Shown here: positions 9,077-17,508 of the stretch, in pieces | Numbering within the stretch: position 1 is the first letter of the stretch | Layout: the number at the start of each line of letters is the position of its first letter | Translations under genes and position numbers: made by a program | Assembly: GCF_000972385.1 (NCBI RefSeq) | Contig: NZ_JXTE01000022.1 | Location: forward strand, 49,360-113,359 | From: Streptomyces sp. WM6386 | GTDB lineage: Bacteria > Actinomycetota > Actinomycetes > Streptomycetales > Streptomycetaceae | Length of the DNA: 64,000 nt | Reading direction: 5' to 3' | The notes under the pieces: generated by a model | Database searches by the model: none | Told to the model about the DNA's origin: nothing | What the model saw: only the letters and a program-made list of their open reading frames with translations

Positions 9077-9496
9077 TCAGACCAGCGTCACGCTGATGTT
9101 GCCGCGGGTCGCCTTCGAGTACGGGCAGACCTGGTGGGCCTTCTCGAGGAGGTCCCTGGCGGTCTCGGCGTCGACGTTCGGGATCCGGGCCGAGATCTCG
9201 ACGATGATCCCGAAGCCGTCGTCGTTCCTGCCGATGCCGACCTTCGCGGTGACCGTCGAGCCGGAGATGTCGGCCTTCTCCAGACGGGCGACGACGCCGA
9301 GGGCGCCCTGGAAGCAGGCGCTGTAACCGGCGGCGAACAGCTGCTCCGGGTTGGTGCCCTCGCCGCTGCCGCCCATCTCCTTGGGCGGGTTCACGACGAC
9401 GTCGAGCCTGCCGTCCTCGGTGGCCACCCGGCCGTCGCGACCGTTCTCGGCGGTGGCGACGGCGGTGTAGAGGACGTCGGTCTGCTGGATGGTCAT
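9077..9496 (-). CDS. ohr: Organic hydroperoxide resistance protein Ohr (OsmC superfamily)
   Basis: 139 residues, the standard Ohr length. The two redox cysteines are C61 (GYSACFQGAL) and C124 (HQVCPYSKATRGN), and the N-terminal LYTAVATAENGRDG and NPEQLFAAGYSACF blocks are diagnostic of Ohr rather than OsmC. Ohr reduces organic and fatty-acid hydroperoxides in the cytosol using lipoylated partners. The ATG at 9496 has AGGAGGAAG upstream; an in-frame upstream ATG extends outside the conserved domain and was rejected. No OhrR-type regulator is adjacent, although a MarR gene lies about 1.2 kb away and a quinone-type oxidoreductase is immediately upstream on the same strand. Confidence 0.95.
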   Translation of the reverse strand: MTIQQTDVLYTAVATAENGRDGRVATEDGRLDVVVNPPKEMGGSGEGTNPEQLFAAGYSACFQGALGVVARLEKADISGSTVTAKVGIGRNDDGFGIIVEISARIPNVDAETARDLLEKAHQVCPYSKATRGNISVTLV

Positions 9497-9591
9497 GCGG
9501 TGTCTTCCTCCTAGGTCCGCCGCGCTCGCGCCCACGATCGACGACGGGTTTCGGAAAGAAGTTACCGCATGCCGGAAACCGGCAGAAGATG

Positions 9592-10590
9592 TCAGACCTT
9601 GACGATCATCTTCCCGGTGTTGTCGCCGCGCAGGACGCCGAGGAAGGCCTCCAGGTTGTTCTCGATGCCCTCGACGACGGTCTCGCGGTACTTCAGCGCG
9701 CCCGCGGCGACCCAGGGGCCGACCTCCTGGACGAACTGGGGCTGGAGGTCGTAGTGGTCGCTGACCAGGAAGCCCTCGATGCGGCCGCGGGTGGCGATGA
9801 GGCGGGCGAGGTTCTTCGGGCCGGGGGCGGGCTCGGTGCTGTTGTAGATGGAGATCATGCCGCAGACGGCGATGCGACCGCCCTGGTTGAGGGAGCCGAT
9901 GGCGGCCTCCAGGTGGTCACCGCCGACGTTGTCGAAGTAGACGTCGACGCCGTCGGGGGCGGCGGCGCGCAGCTGCTCGCTGACCGAGCCGTTCTTGTAG
10001 TTGAAGGCGGCGTCGAAGCCGTACTCCTCGACGAGGAGCTTGACCTTGTCGTCGGAGCCGGCCGAGCCGATGACCCGCGAGGCGCCCTTGAGCTTGGCGA
10101 TCTGACCCACCTGGCTGCCGACGGCACCGGCCGCGCCGGACACGAAGACGCTGTCGCCCTCCTTGAAGACGGCGGTGCGCAGGAGGCCGGCGTAGGCGGT
10201 GAGGCCGGTCATGCCGAGGACGCCGAGGTACGCCGACAGGGGCGCGGCCTCGGGGTCGACCTTCACGGCCTGCGCGGCGTCGAACGTGGCGTACTCGCGC
10301 CAGCCGCCGAAGTGCAGGACGTGGTCGCCGACGGCCACGCCCTCCGCCTCGGACGCGATGACCTCGCCGACCGCGCCGCCCTGCATCGCCTTGCCGAGCT
10401 CGAAGGGGGCGGTGTAGGACTTCGCGTCGCTCATGCGGCCGCGCATGTACGGGTCGACGGACAGGTACTTGTTCCGTACGAGGACCTGTCCCTCGGTGGG
10501 CTGCCGGATCTCCGTCTCGACCAGGGCGAAGTCCTCGGGCTTGGGCCAGCCGACGGGGCGGGAGAGGAGGTGCCACTCGCGGTTGATCAT
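9592..10590 (-). CDS. MDR-superfamily NADP-dependent oxidoreductase (prostaglandin/2-alkenal reductase type)
   Basis: 332 residues from the ATG at 10590 (MINREWHLLSRPVGWPK). Motifs: VDPYMRGRMSDAKSY, then the nucleotide-binding region VFVSGAAGAVGSQVGQIAKL, then YFDNVGGDHLEAAIG and GRIAVCGMISIYN. These are hallmarks of zinc-free medium-chain reductases such as leukotriene B4 12-hydroxydehydrogenase and CurA/YncB, which reduce alpha,beta-unsaturated carbonyls with NADPH. It is divergent from the MarR gene at 10680. The 89-bp spacer holds related inverted repeats (10612-10648), so MarR control is likely, possibly in response to electrophiles or quinones. Confidence 0.93.
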   Translation of the reverse strand: MINREWHLLSRPVGWPKPEDFALVETEIRQPTEGQVLVRNKYLSVDPYMRGRMSDAKSYTAPFELGKAMQGGAVGEVIASEAEGVAVGDHVLHFGGWREYATFDAAQAVKVDPEAAPLSAYLGVLGMTGLTAYAGLLRTAVFKEGDSVFVSGAAGAVGSQVGQIAKLKGASRVIGSAGSDDKVKLLVEEYGFDAAFNYKNGSVSEQLRAAAPDGVDVYFDNVGGDHLEAAIGSLNQGGRIAVCGMISIYNSTEPAPGPKNLARLIATRGRIEGFLVSDHYDLQPQFVQEVGPWVAAGALKYRETVVEGIENNLEAFLGVLRGDNTGKMIVKV

Positions 10591-10611
10591 GACGGAACCT
10601 TTCAGATTTAC

Positions 10612-10648
10612 TTCAGTACCTGAAACAACCATGCCCCTGAATATTTCA
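10612..10648. promoter_or_regulatory. Putative MarR operator pair in divergent promoter
   Basis: Two related inverted repeats: TTCAGTACCTGAA (10612-10624; arms TTCAG/CTGAA) and CTGAATATTTCA (10637-10648; arms TGAA/TTCA). A third TTTCAG half-site lies at 10600. On the minus strand a TTGACA hexamer sits just beyond the second repeat, so the repeats would cover the oxidoreductase promoter. Confidence 0.65.
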
Positions 10649-10679
10649 TGTTGTCAAGTAATGGGGGTACGCTTGTGCC

Positions 10680-11117
10680 ATGGCCACACCACAGAAGACC
10701 GCTCGTCCCGATGTACTGACCCTTGAGGTCATCGAGCTGATCGGGGACGTCGTGGCCCGTTTCCACGCGGATTTCGAGGATGCGGCGGCGGAGTACGCGC
10801 TGACCGGGGCGCAGGCTCGGCTGTTGAGTCTGCTGTCCCTTGAGCCGCTGCCCATGCGGAAGCTGGCGCACAAGTTGCGGTGCGAGCCGTCCAATGTCAC
10901 CGGGATCGTGGATCGGCTGGAGTCGCGGGGGCTGGTGGAGCGGCGGCCGGATCCTGCGGATCGGCGGGTGAAGCTGGCGGCGGTGACGGACGAAGGGCGG
11001 GCGGTGGCTCGTAGCCTTCGGGAGTCGTTGCGGTTCGCTCGGGAGCCGTTGGCGGGGCTGTCCGATGCGGAGCGGACGGTTTTCCGGGATCTGCTGCGGC
11101 GGATGCTGGGGGTTTGA
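10680..11117 (+). CDS. MarR family transcriptional regulator
   Basis: 145 residues with the MarR winged helix: LTGAQARLLSLLSLE, PMRKLAHKLRCEPSNVTGIV and the wing DRLESRGLVERRPDPADRRVK. It lacks the N-terminal sensing cysteine of OhrR; its only Cys is in the recognition-helix region, so it is probably not the Ohr peroxide sensor. The divergent gene is an electrophile-type reductase, and MarR proteins with such neighbours usually repress both themselves and the enzyme until a phenolic or electrophilic ligand binds. The ATG lies only about 30 bp from the inverted repeats and has no strong ribosome-binding site. Confidence 0.93.
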   Translation: MATPQKTARPDVLTLEVIELIGDVVARFHADFEDAAAEYALTGAQARLLSLLSLEPLPMRKLAHKLRCEPSNVTGIVDRLESRGLVERRPDPADRRVKLAAVTDEGRAVARSLRESLRFAREPLAGLSDAERTVFRDLLRRMLGV

Positions 11118-11174
11118 GGCGGGGTGCGCGGCGGGCTTTTCTCGCCCCCGCCGCCCCTACCCGTCCCATCCTCC

Positions 11175-11245
11175 AGGGGCTGCCGCCCCTTCGACCCCGC
11201 CTCCAGGGGGCTCCGCCCCCTGGACCCCCGTCGGCCCGAAGGGCC
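11175..11245. terminator. Cluster of GC-rich hairpins between convergent genes
   Basis: Three stem-loops in a row: AGGGGC/GCCCCT (11175-11190), CCAGGGGG-CTCCG-CCCCCTGG (11203-11223) and GGCCCGAAGGGCC (11233-11245). They separate the convergent MarR and zinc-ribbon genes. Similar GC-rich hairpins are widespread in Streptomyces gene ends. The remaining spacer to 11339 shows no gene. Confidence 0.6.
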
Positions 11246-11339
11246 TCGTCCTCAAACGCCCCCAGAGGGGGTACCCCCGGACGGGCTGAAATACCTGGGG
11301 ACGGCAGGCCCTTGTCGTCGGACGCCGGGCGGGCTGAAC

Positions 11340-12227
11340 CTAGGTGCACCACCACAGGAAGCGATCGCAGGTTTCCGTCGGTGACGGGGCCGCTGTGGGT
11401 TGCGATGTTGTCGGGTCCGATGTGGGAGTCGCGGAGGACGTCGGGGTCGTTGCCGCCGGGGCGGATGTGGTGAGGCTCGGGGGTGAGGCCGAGGTGGACT
11501 GGGCGTCCTTGTCGGGGTCTTTGTCGTCCTTGGACTCCGAGGCCGACGGGGAGGTCGAGGCGTCCGGGGATCCGGAGGCCGAAGGGACGGTTCCGTTCTC
11601 GTCGGTCAGCGGCTCGGCCGTCTTGCTCGCCTCCGCCTCGGCCGCGCCCTCCGCCGATTCACCCCCCGCCGCGGCAGGCGTCGACGACGAGCCGGGAGCG
11701 TCCATGCCGAGCTCCGCCAGGCTCAGACCACCGGCGGCGAGTATGAAGCCCGCCGCGATCAGCAGGGTCCGCCGGCGCCGACGCCGATGCGCCGCCGCTT
11801 TGCGGTCACGGCGACTCGCGCCACCGGCCCCGCCGGCTCCACCTTCATCGTCGTCGTCCTCGAACTCGTCGGAGTCGTCGTAGCCCTCGGGCTCCTCATC
11901 GACTTCGGCAGGCCTGCCGCCCCGTCCCCGGCCCCGCGCACGTCTTCGCGCCGCCCGACCACCACCCGCGGGCACTCCCACGACCTCGGTCCGGTCGAGG
12001 CTCTGCGCACTCTCGGCGCTCTCCGCGGCACCGCCGCCCTCGGACCCGTCGCCGTACGCCGCACCCGCGTACCCACCGTCGGCCCCGTACGCCTGATAGG
12101 CGTCGCCGCCTGCACCCGCCTGCTGCGGCTGGGCCGCGTACGCGTGGAGTTGTTGAGCTGGGGTGCCGCAGCCCGGGCAGGCGAGGGCTCCGTTGAGGTG
12201 CCTGCGGCACGGGAGGCAGTAGTCCAT
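11340..12227 (-). CDS. SCO2400-family zinc-ribbon membrane protein
   Basis: 295 residues. The N terminus MDYCLPCRRHLNGALACPGC has four cysteines (C4, C7, C17, C20) forming a zinc ribbon. A Gly/Ala/Asp-rich linker with acidic and basic runs follows, then one transmembrane helix (LLIAAGFILAAGGLSLAELG, about 155-175). The C-terminal part is a Ser/Thr/Pro-rich extracellular tail ending TETCDRFLWWCT. The zinc-ribbon opening and layout match the Streptomyces SCO2400 family. The function is unknown; the topology suggests a cytoplasmic sensor or scaffold anchored in the membrane. Confidence 0.82.
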   Translation of the reverse strand: MDYCLPCRRHLNGALACPGCGTPAQQLHAYAAQPQQAGAGGDAYQAYGADGGYAGAAYGDGSEGGGAAESAESAQSLDRTEVVGVPAGGGRAARRRARGRGRGGRPAEVDEEPEGYDDSDEFEDDDDEGGAGGAGGASRRDRKAAAHRRRRRRTLLIAAGFILAAGGLSLAELGMDAPGSSSTPAAAGGESAEGAAEAEASKTAEPLTDENGTVPSASGSPDASTSPSASESKDDKDPDKDAQSTSASPPSLTTSAPAATTPTSSATPTSDPTTSQPTAAPSPTETCDRFLWWCT

Positions 12228-12394
12228 GACGCGGGAAGGTTAAGTTCCGAACCGGCGGCGTTCCTAGAGGCAGCTGTGAAGGTTGTGTGGGGAACCGGCC
12301 GTTCCGGCGCGGCGAGTTGAGGATGTTCTGCCCTCATCACACCTCATCGCATCGAAAGCGACATCGGACCGCAGCGGGCCGGTTCCCCCTCCGC

Positions 12395-13417
12395 TCACGT
12401 TTCCTTACGGGTCGTCATGACGCGCTGGATCAGGATGAACGCACACAGCAGCACACCCGTGGCGATCTTCGTCCACCAGGAGCTGAGCGTGCCCTCGAAC
12501 TGGATGATGCTCTTGATCAGGCCGAGGACCAGGACGCCGAACAGGGTGCCCACGACATAACCCGAACCACCCGTCAGCAGCGTGCCGCCGATGACCACCG
12601 CGGCGATCGCGTCGAGCTCCATGCCCACGGCGTGCAGCGGGTCGCCGGACTGGATGTAGAGCATGAAGAGCAGGCCCGCCAGAGCCGAGCAGAAGCCGCT
12701 CATCGTGTAGACCGCGATCTTCGTGCCGCCCAGCGGCAGGCCCATCAGCAGGGCCGACTGCTCGTTGCCGCCGATGGCGTAGATCCGGCGTCCGAAGCGG
12801 GTGTAGTGGAGGAGGTAGAACGCCCCGGCCAGGACGAGCAGGGCCACGATGGCACCGATCGACAGCTCCCCCACCCCCAGCGACACCCGCGTCTCGGCCA
12901 GACTGCTCACGGCCGAGTCGGTGATGGCGATCGACTCCTTGCTGATGACCAGGCACAGGCCCCGGAAGAGGAAGAGGCCCGCCAGCGTCACGATGAACGG
13001 CTGGATCTCGAAGTTGTGGATCACATAGCCCATGAGGAAGCCGCCGAACGCTCCCACGCCCAGGGATATGGGGATGACGACCAGCAGCGGCAGGCCCACG
13101 TCCTGCACCAGCCACGCCGTGAGCATCGTCGTGAAGCCGATCACCGAGCCCACGGACAGGTCGATGCCGCCGGACATGATGACGAAGGTGGCTCCGACGG
13201 CGGCGACCAGCAGATAGCTGTTGTCGATGAACAGGTTGAGGAACACCTGCGAGTCGCCGAAGCCGTAGTTCACATAGCGGCTCAGTCCGCCGATGTACAT
13301 CGCGAGGAACAACGCCGCCGTGACCAGGACGGGCAGTCGCCGGTCACCGAGCAGGCGCGCGGCCTTGGACGGCGTACGGGTCTGCGGCGTCGTGGGGGCC
13401 TTGGTGGTCGTACTCAT
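12395..13417 (-). CDS. yjfF: Sugar ABC transporter permease (YjfF-type, CUT2)
   Basis: 340-residue permease with about nine hydrophobic segments. CUT2 hallmarks: VIMSGGIDLSVGSVIG, the EAA-like loop GRRIYAIGGNEQSALLMGLP, and DAIAAVVIGGTLLTGGSG. It is the last gene of the unit binding protein, ATPase, permease, permease, the exact order of E. coli ytfQ-ytfR-ytfT-yjfF (galactofuranose). Its ATG overlaps the preceding stop (TGATG). In this arabinan-degrading neighbourhood L-arabinofuranose is an equally reasonable substrate. Confidence 0.9.
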   Translation of the reverse strand: MSTTTKAPTTPQTRTPSKAARLLGDRRLPVLVTAALFLAMYIGGLSRYVNYGFGDSQVFLNLFIDNSYLLVAAVGATFVIMSGGIDLSVGSVIGFTTMLTAWLVQDVGLPLLVVIPISLGVGAFGGFLMGYVIHNFEIQPFIVTLAGLFLFRGLCLVISKESIAITDSAVSSLAETRVSLGVGELSIGAIVALLVLAGAFYLLHYTRFGRRIYAIGGNEQSALLMGLPLGGTKIAVYTMSGFCSALAGLLFMLYIQSGDPLHAVGMELDAIAAVVIGGTLLTGGSGYVVGTLFGVLVLGLIKSIIQFEGTLSSWWTKIATGVLLCAFILIQRVMTTRKET

Positions 13418-14502
13418 CACGACACCTCCATCTTGGGAGCGGAGTCGGCGGGCTCGGCGACCACGGCGGGCGCCGCCGGGGCCGCGGCCTTCGCGCGGGC
13501 GCCGAAGACCTTGGCGCGGAACTTCGGGGACTGCAGGAGGCAGACGACGATGACGACGGCGGCCTTGAAGACCAGGTTGGTCTGGGTCGGGACGCCGATC
13601 GTGTAGATCGTCGTCGTCAGGGTCTGGATGACCAGGGCTCCGACCACTGTGCCGCCGATCGAGAACCGGCCGCCCAGCAGCGAGGTGCCGCCGATCACCA
13701 CGGCGAGGATCGCGTCGAGTTCGATCCACAGGCCGGCGTTGTTGCCGTCCGCGGCCGAGGTGTTGGAGCTGATCATCAGGCCCGCGATGCCCGCGCACAG
13801 GGCGCAGAAGACGTACACCATGATCTTGATACGGCGGGAACGGATGCCGACCAGGCGGCTGGCCTCGGCGTTGCCGCCGACGGACTCGACCAGCAGGCCG
13901 AGGGCCGTGCGGCGGGTCAGCGCCACCGTGATGGCCACCACCGCGGCCACCACGAAGATGGAGAAGGGCAGGGTCAGCCAGTAGCCGCCGCCGATCAGCT
14001 TGTACGGCTCGCTGTTGATGGTGATGATCTGGCCGTCGGTGATCAGCTGGGCCACGCCGCGGCCGGCGACCATGATGATCAGCGTCGCGATGATCGGCTG
14101 GATGCCCATGCGGGCGACCAGGAAGCCGTTCCAGAGGCCGCAGACGACCGCCGCTATCAGGCCCACGCCCATCGCCAGCAGCACTCCGGCCAGGGCGTCC
14201 TGATCCGATTGGTCGCTGATGTACGAGCATGTCAGCGCGCCCGTGATGGCGACGACCGCGCCGACCGAGAGGTCGATGCCGCCGGTCGCGATGACCAGGG
14301 TCATGCCGACCGCCACCAGGATGAGGGGCGAGCCGAACAGCACGATCGAGACGAGGCTGCCGTAGAGGTGGCCGTCCGTCATGCGGATGGCGAAGAAGTC
14401 GGGTGTGAAGGGGACGTTGACGAGCAGCAGCGCCACCAGGACCACGATCGGCCAGAAGAGGTTGTGGCGCGTCAGTGCTCGCCAGCGGGAGGTGGTGGTC
14501 AC
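13417..14502 (-). CDS. ytfT: Sugar ABC transporter permease (YtfT-type, CUT2)
   Basis: 361-residue inner-membrane permease. Conserved blocks are VAVGMTLVIATGGIDLSVGA, MGIQPIIATLIIMVAGRGVAQL, SVGGNAEASRLVGIRSRRIK and DAILAVVIGGTSLLGGRFS. The cytoplasmic C-terminal tail is Ala/Pro-rich and longer than in E. coli YtfT. It shares ATGA with the ATPase gene upstream and TGATG with the second permease downstream, so the three are translationally coupled. Two different permeases per transporter is the rule for ytf-type systems and distinguishes this operon from the single-permease ChvE-type system at 22-26 kb. Confidence 0.92.
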   Translation of the reverse strand: MTTTSRWRALTRHNLFWPIVVLVALLLVNVPFTPDFFAIRMTDGHLYGSLVSIVLFGSPLILVAVGMTLVIATGGIDLSVGAVVAITGALTCSYISDQSDQDALAGVLLAMGVGLIAAVVCGLWNGFLVARMGIQPIIATLIIMVAGRGVAQLITDGQIITINSEPYKLIGGGYWLTLPFSIFVVAAVVAITVALTRRTALGLLVESVGGNAEASRLVGIRSRRIKIMVYVFCALCAGIAGLMISSNTSAADGNNAGLWIELDAILAVVIGGTSLLGGRFSIGGTVVGALVIQTLTTTIYTIGVPTQTNLVFKAAVVIVVCLLQSPKFRAKVFGARAKAAAPAAPAVVAEPADSAPKMEVS

Positions 14503-16037
14503 TGCTGTTCTCCGCTCGCGATGGTCTCGAGGATCTTGCTGGTGGTGATCTCGGGCCCGTTGGTGAGCTGCGCGACCAGCTTGCGGTCGCGCAGGACGCC
14601 GATGGTGTGGCTGAGGCGGAGGACCTCCTCCAGCTCGGCCGCGATGTAGAGCACGGACATGCCGTCCTCGGAGAGGGAGACCACCAGCTTCTGGATCTCC
14701 GTCTTGGCGCCGATGTCGATGCCGCGTGTCGGCTCGTCGAGGATCAGCAGCTTCGGCTGGGTGATCAACCAGCGGGCGAGAAGCACCTTCTGCTGGTTGC
14801 CGCCGCTCAACTGGCCCACCCGGGCCTCCGGGTTGGCGGGACGGATGTCCAACGCCTTGATGTACTTGGCGACCAGTTCGTCGCGCTGGGCGGTGGGGAT
14901 GGGGCGGGTCCAGCCGCGGGACGCCTGGAGGGCGAGGATGATGTTCTCGCGGACCGTCAGATCGGGGACCAGGCCCTCGGCCTTGCGGTTCTCCGAGCAG
15001 AACGCGACGCCGGCGCCGATGGCGTCGTTCGGGGCGCTCATCGCCACCTGCTTGCCGCCGATGGTGACCTTGCCGCTGTCGGGCTGGTCGGCGCCGAAGA
15101 GCAGCCGGGCCAGTTCGGTGCGGCCGGAGCCCAGCAGGCCCGCGAGGCCCACGACCTCGCCCTTCTTGATGTCCAGGTCGAAGGGGGCGATACCGCCGTT
15201 CCTGCCGAGGCCTTCCGCCTTCAGCAGCGACTCGCCCACGTCCGCGTGGAGTTGGTGGTCATGGAGCTCCTCCAACTGGTCCAGGGCCTTGCCGATCATC
15301 AGCTCGATCAGCCCGACCTGGTCGAGGTCGCGCACCAGGTGCTCGCCGACCAGGGTGCCGTTGCGCAGGACGGTCATGCGGTCGCAGATCTCGTAGATCT
15401 GGTCGAGGAAGTGCGAGACGAAGAGGATCGCGACGCCCTCGTCCCGCAACTGCCGCATCAGACGGAACAGTTCGAGGACCTCGTCGCGGTCGAGGCTGGA
15501 GGTCGGTTCGTCCAGGACCAGCACCTTGGTACCGGAGCCCGAGCCGTCGCTGTCGCCGGTGCCCACCGATCGTACGATCGCGACCAGTTGCTGCACCGCG
15601 AGGGGGTACGAGGACAGGGGCGCGGTGACGTCGATGTCGAGGCCGAGCCGGTCGACGAGCTCCGCGGCCTCCTTGCGCATGCGCTTCCACTGGATGCGGC
15701 CGGCGCGGGTGGGTTCACGGCCGATGAAGATGTTCTCCGCCACCGACAGGTTGGGGCAGAGGTTGACCTCCTGGTAGACGGTGCTGATCCCGGCGTGCTG
15801 CGCCTGCAGCGGGCTGCCGATCCGCACGGTCTTGCCGTCGAGGGTGATGGTGCCGCCGTCCAGGGAGTGAACCCCCGTCAGCACCTTGATCAGGGTGGAC
15901 TTCCCGGCCCCGTTCTCGCCCATCAGGGCGTGGATCTCGCCGGGGAAGAGCCGGAAGTCGACGCCCGACAGAGCCCTTACCCCCGGAAACTCCTTGACTA
16001 TGCCCGTCATCTCCAGGACGGGCTGCGGCTCTGCCAT
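14499..16037 (-). CDS. ytfR: Sugar ABC transporter ATP-binding protein (YtfR-type, double nucleotide-binding domain)
   Basis: 512 residues with two fused ABC domains. The first has Walker [10 protein letters not shown] (about 40-48) and VLDEPTSSLD. The second has LLGSGRTELARLLFG in place of a canonical Walker A, a signature [16 protein letters not shown] and Walker [16 protein letters not shown] degenerate second P-loop is normal for the MglA/RbsA/YtfR class. A short insert DGSGSG near residue 155 departs from relatives. ATG at 16037 follows GAGGAG. It is separated from the upstream binding-protein gene by about 320 bp holding a strong hairpin and a tandem repeat. Confidence 0.94.
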   Translation of the reverse strand: MAEPQPVLEMTGIVKEFPGVRALSGVDFRLFPGEIHALMGENGAGKSTLIKVLTGVHSLDGGTITLDGKTVRIGSPLQAQHAGISTVYQEVNLCPNLSVAENIFIGREPTRAGRIQWKRMRKEAAELVDRLGLDIDVTAPLSSYPLAVQQLVAIVRSVGTGDSDGSGSGTKVLVLDEPTSSLDRDEVLELFRLMRQLRDEGVAILFVSHFLDQIYEICDRMTVLRNGTLVGEHLVRDLDQVGLIELMIGKALDQLEELHDHQLHADVGESLLKAEGLGRNGGIAPFDLDIKKGEVVGLAGLLGSGRTELARLLFGADQPDSGKVTIGGKQVAMSAPNDAIGAGVAFCSENRKAEGLVPDLTVRENIILALQASRGWTRPIPTAQRDELVAKYIKALDIRPANPEARVGQLSGGNQQKVLLARWLITQPKLLILDEPTRGIDIGAKTEIQKLVVSLSEDGMSVLYIAAELEEVLRLSHTIGVLRDRKLVAQLTNGPEITTSKILETIASGEQQ

Positions 16038-16080
16038 GGCAGCGCTCCTCTTGAACTCGTGCAATCGGTTAAGGCCCGCG

Positions 16081-16126
16081 GGGAGCCTCCGTAAGCCGAG
16101 ACATGCTCGGCCGACGGGAGGCTCCC
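16081..16126 (-). terminator. Intra-operon hairpin between binding-protein and ATPase genes
   Basis: Outer arms GGGAGCCTCCGT (16081-16092) and ACGGGAGGCTCCC (16114-16126, one bulge) enclose a second stem CCGAG/CTCGG. Its place just downstream of a binding-protein gene suggests partial termination or 3'-end protection that raises binding-protein expression above the rest of the transporter. Confidence 0.7.
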
Positions 16127-16139
16127 TGCGTCGTGCGGT

Positions 16140-16356
16140 CGGTCATCACCGCGATCGGCCAATACCGCGGCCGGTCTTCACGGCAATCGGTCGGCGCCGC
16201 GCCCAGTCAGTACGACCGGCCGGCCGGCGCCGGTCGCCAGGCACCCCCAGTCGGTCGGCACCGCCGGTCGGCAGGCACCCCCCAGTCGGCAGGCACCCCC
16301 GCTCGGTCAGCGCCCCCGGTCGGTCGGCACCCCCAGTCGGCGGCGTCGCCAGTCGG
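16140..16356. repeat. Degenerate tandem repeat downstream of the binding-protein gene
   Basis: About 200 bp made of imperfect copies of a 15-18-bp unit with core GGTCGGCACC and CCCCCAGTCGG, best ordered between about 16225 and 16350. The last units abut the stop of the ytfQ-like gene (AGTCGGTCAGTACTTGCGG), and CAGTCAGTACG recurs near 16206, so the array may have grown from the gene's own 3' end. No coding potential is seen. Confidence 0.7.
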
Positions 16357-17361
16357 TCAGTACTTGCGGTCGGGGAGCGCGGCCTTGGCCTGGTCCTGCA
16401 TGAAGTCGCTCTCCTTGGTCTTGATCCAGCGCTCGACCGAGCCGCCCTCGTGGACCGTCTTGACGACCTCCATCAGCTGGGGGCCGAGCAGCGGGTTGCA
16501 CTCGACGATGGCGTTGATCTTGCCCTCGGACATCGCGACGAAGCCGTCCTTCACGCCGTCGACCGTGACGATGAGGATGTCCTTGCCGGGCTTCTTGCCG
16601 GCCGCCTCGATGGCCTGGATGGCGCCGATGCCCATGTCGTCGTTGTGGGCGTAGAGGACGTTGATGTCCGGGTTGGACTGCAGGAAGGCCGCCATGACCT
16701 GCTTGCCGCCGGCGCGGGTGAAGTCACCGGTCTGGCTGACGACGATCTTCCAGTCGTCGGCGTGGTCGGCGTCCATGACCTCCTTGAAGCCCTTGGCGCG
16801 CTCGATGGCGGGGGCGGCACCGGTGGTGCCCTCCAGCTGGGCGATCTTCACGTCGCCCTTGAGGCCGGCCTTCTCGATGACCTTCTCGAGGATCTTGGCG
16901 GCGCGGCGGCCCTCGTCGGTGAAGTCGGAGCCGACCAGGGTGACGTAGAGGGACTCGTCGGAGGTCTCGACCGAGCGGTCGGTGAGGACCACCGGGATCT
17001 TCGCGGCCTTGGCCTCCTTGAGCACCGCGTCCCAGCCGGTGACGACCACCGGGGAGAAGGCGATGACGTCGACCTTCTGCGAGATGTAGCTGCGGATGGC
17101 GGAGATCTGGTTCTCCTGCTTCTGCTGGGCGTCGGAGAACTGCAGCTTGTAGCCCGCCTCCTTGGCCGCGGACTTCACCGAGTCGCTGTTGGCCGTGCGC
17201 CAGCCGCTCTCGGAGCCGACCTGGGAGAAGCCGAGGGTGATCGTCTTGCTGCCGCCGCCTGCGGAGTCGCTGGAGCTGTCGTCCTCCTTGGCACAGGCGG
17301 CCAGGGTGCCCGCCGCCGCAACGCCGATCGCCGCGGTGAGGAAGTTCCTTCTGTTGAGCAT
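16357..17361 (-). CDS. ytfQ: Sugar ABC transporter substrate-binding lipoprotein (YtfQ-type)
   Basis: 334 residues. The N terminus has RR followed by a hydrophobic stretch and lipobox TLAAC with C23 as the lipid anchor. The periplasmic-binding fold shows ITLGFSQVGSESGWR, VDVIAFSPVVVTGWD, IPVVLTDRSV, VLYAHNDDMGIGAIQAI and ILIVTVDGVKDGFVA, closely following E. coli YtfQ, which binds galactofuranose. It captures a monosaccharide, probably a furanose, for the permeases encoded at 14.5-12.4 kb. The 143-bp upstream spacer holds its own promoter and an operator box (17446-17457) shared with the arabinanase genes. Confidence 0.93.
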   Translation of the reverse strand: MLNRRNFLTAAIGVAAAGTLAACAKEDDSSSDSAGGGSKTITLGFSQVGSESGWRTANSDSVKSAAKEAGYKLQFSDAQQKQENQISAIRSYISQKVDVIAFSPVVVTGWDAVLKEAKAAKIPVVLTDRSVETSDESLYVTLVGSDFTDEGRRAAKILEKVIEKAGLKGDVKIAQLEGTTGAAPAIERAKGFKEVMDADHADDWKIVVSQTGDFTRAGGKQVMAAFLQSNPDINVLYAHNDDMGIGAIQAIEAAGKKPGKDILIVTVDGVKDGFVAMSEGKINAIVECNPLLGPQLMEVVKTVHEGGSVERWIKTKESDFMQDQAKAALPDRKY

Positions 17362-17445
17362 GTCTTCTCCTTTGAAGAGCCGGTCCGGGGAGGACCGCAG
17401 TTACTCGCGAGGACCGACTCACTGCGTCCAGCCTGTCGATCGTTA

Positions 17446-17508
17446 TTCGAAATATCGGTCACACTGGTGTACGAATTGTGACCGTTTGGTGCCGTGGTGC
17501 CGTGTCAG
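17446..17508 (-). promoter_or_regulatory. Promoter with IclR-type box upstream of ytfQ
   Basis: On the minus strand: -35 CTGACA (17503-17508), 16-bp spacer, -10 AACGGT (17481-17486), then box CGATATTTCGAA (17446-17457). The box CGA lies 33 bp from the -10 edge, nearly the spacing seen at four other promoters of the island. The -35 overlaps the lacI stop codon. Confidence 0.65.

Noticed and set aside
10680..11117. MarR protein as OhrR, the peroxide sensor for ohr
   Set aside because: It lacks the conserved N-terminal reactive cysteine and is divergent from the oxidoreductase gene, not from ohr.
16185..16350. Tandem array as a CRISPR
   Set aside because: Units are 15-18 bp, contiguous and degenerate, with no unique spacers and no cas genes.
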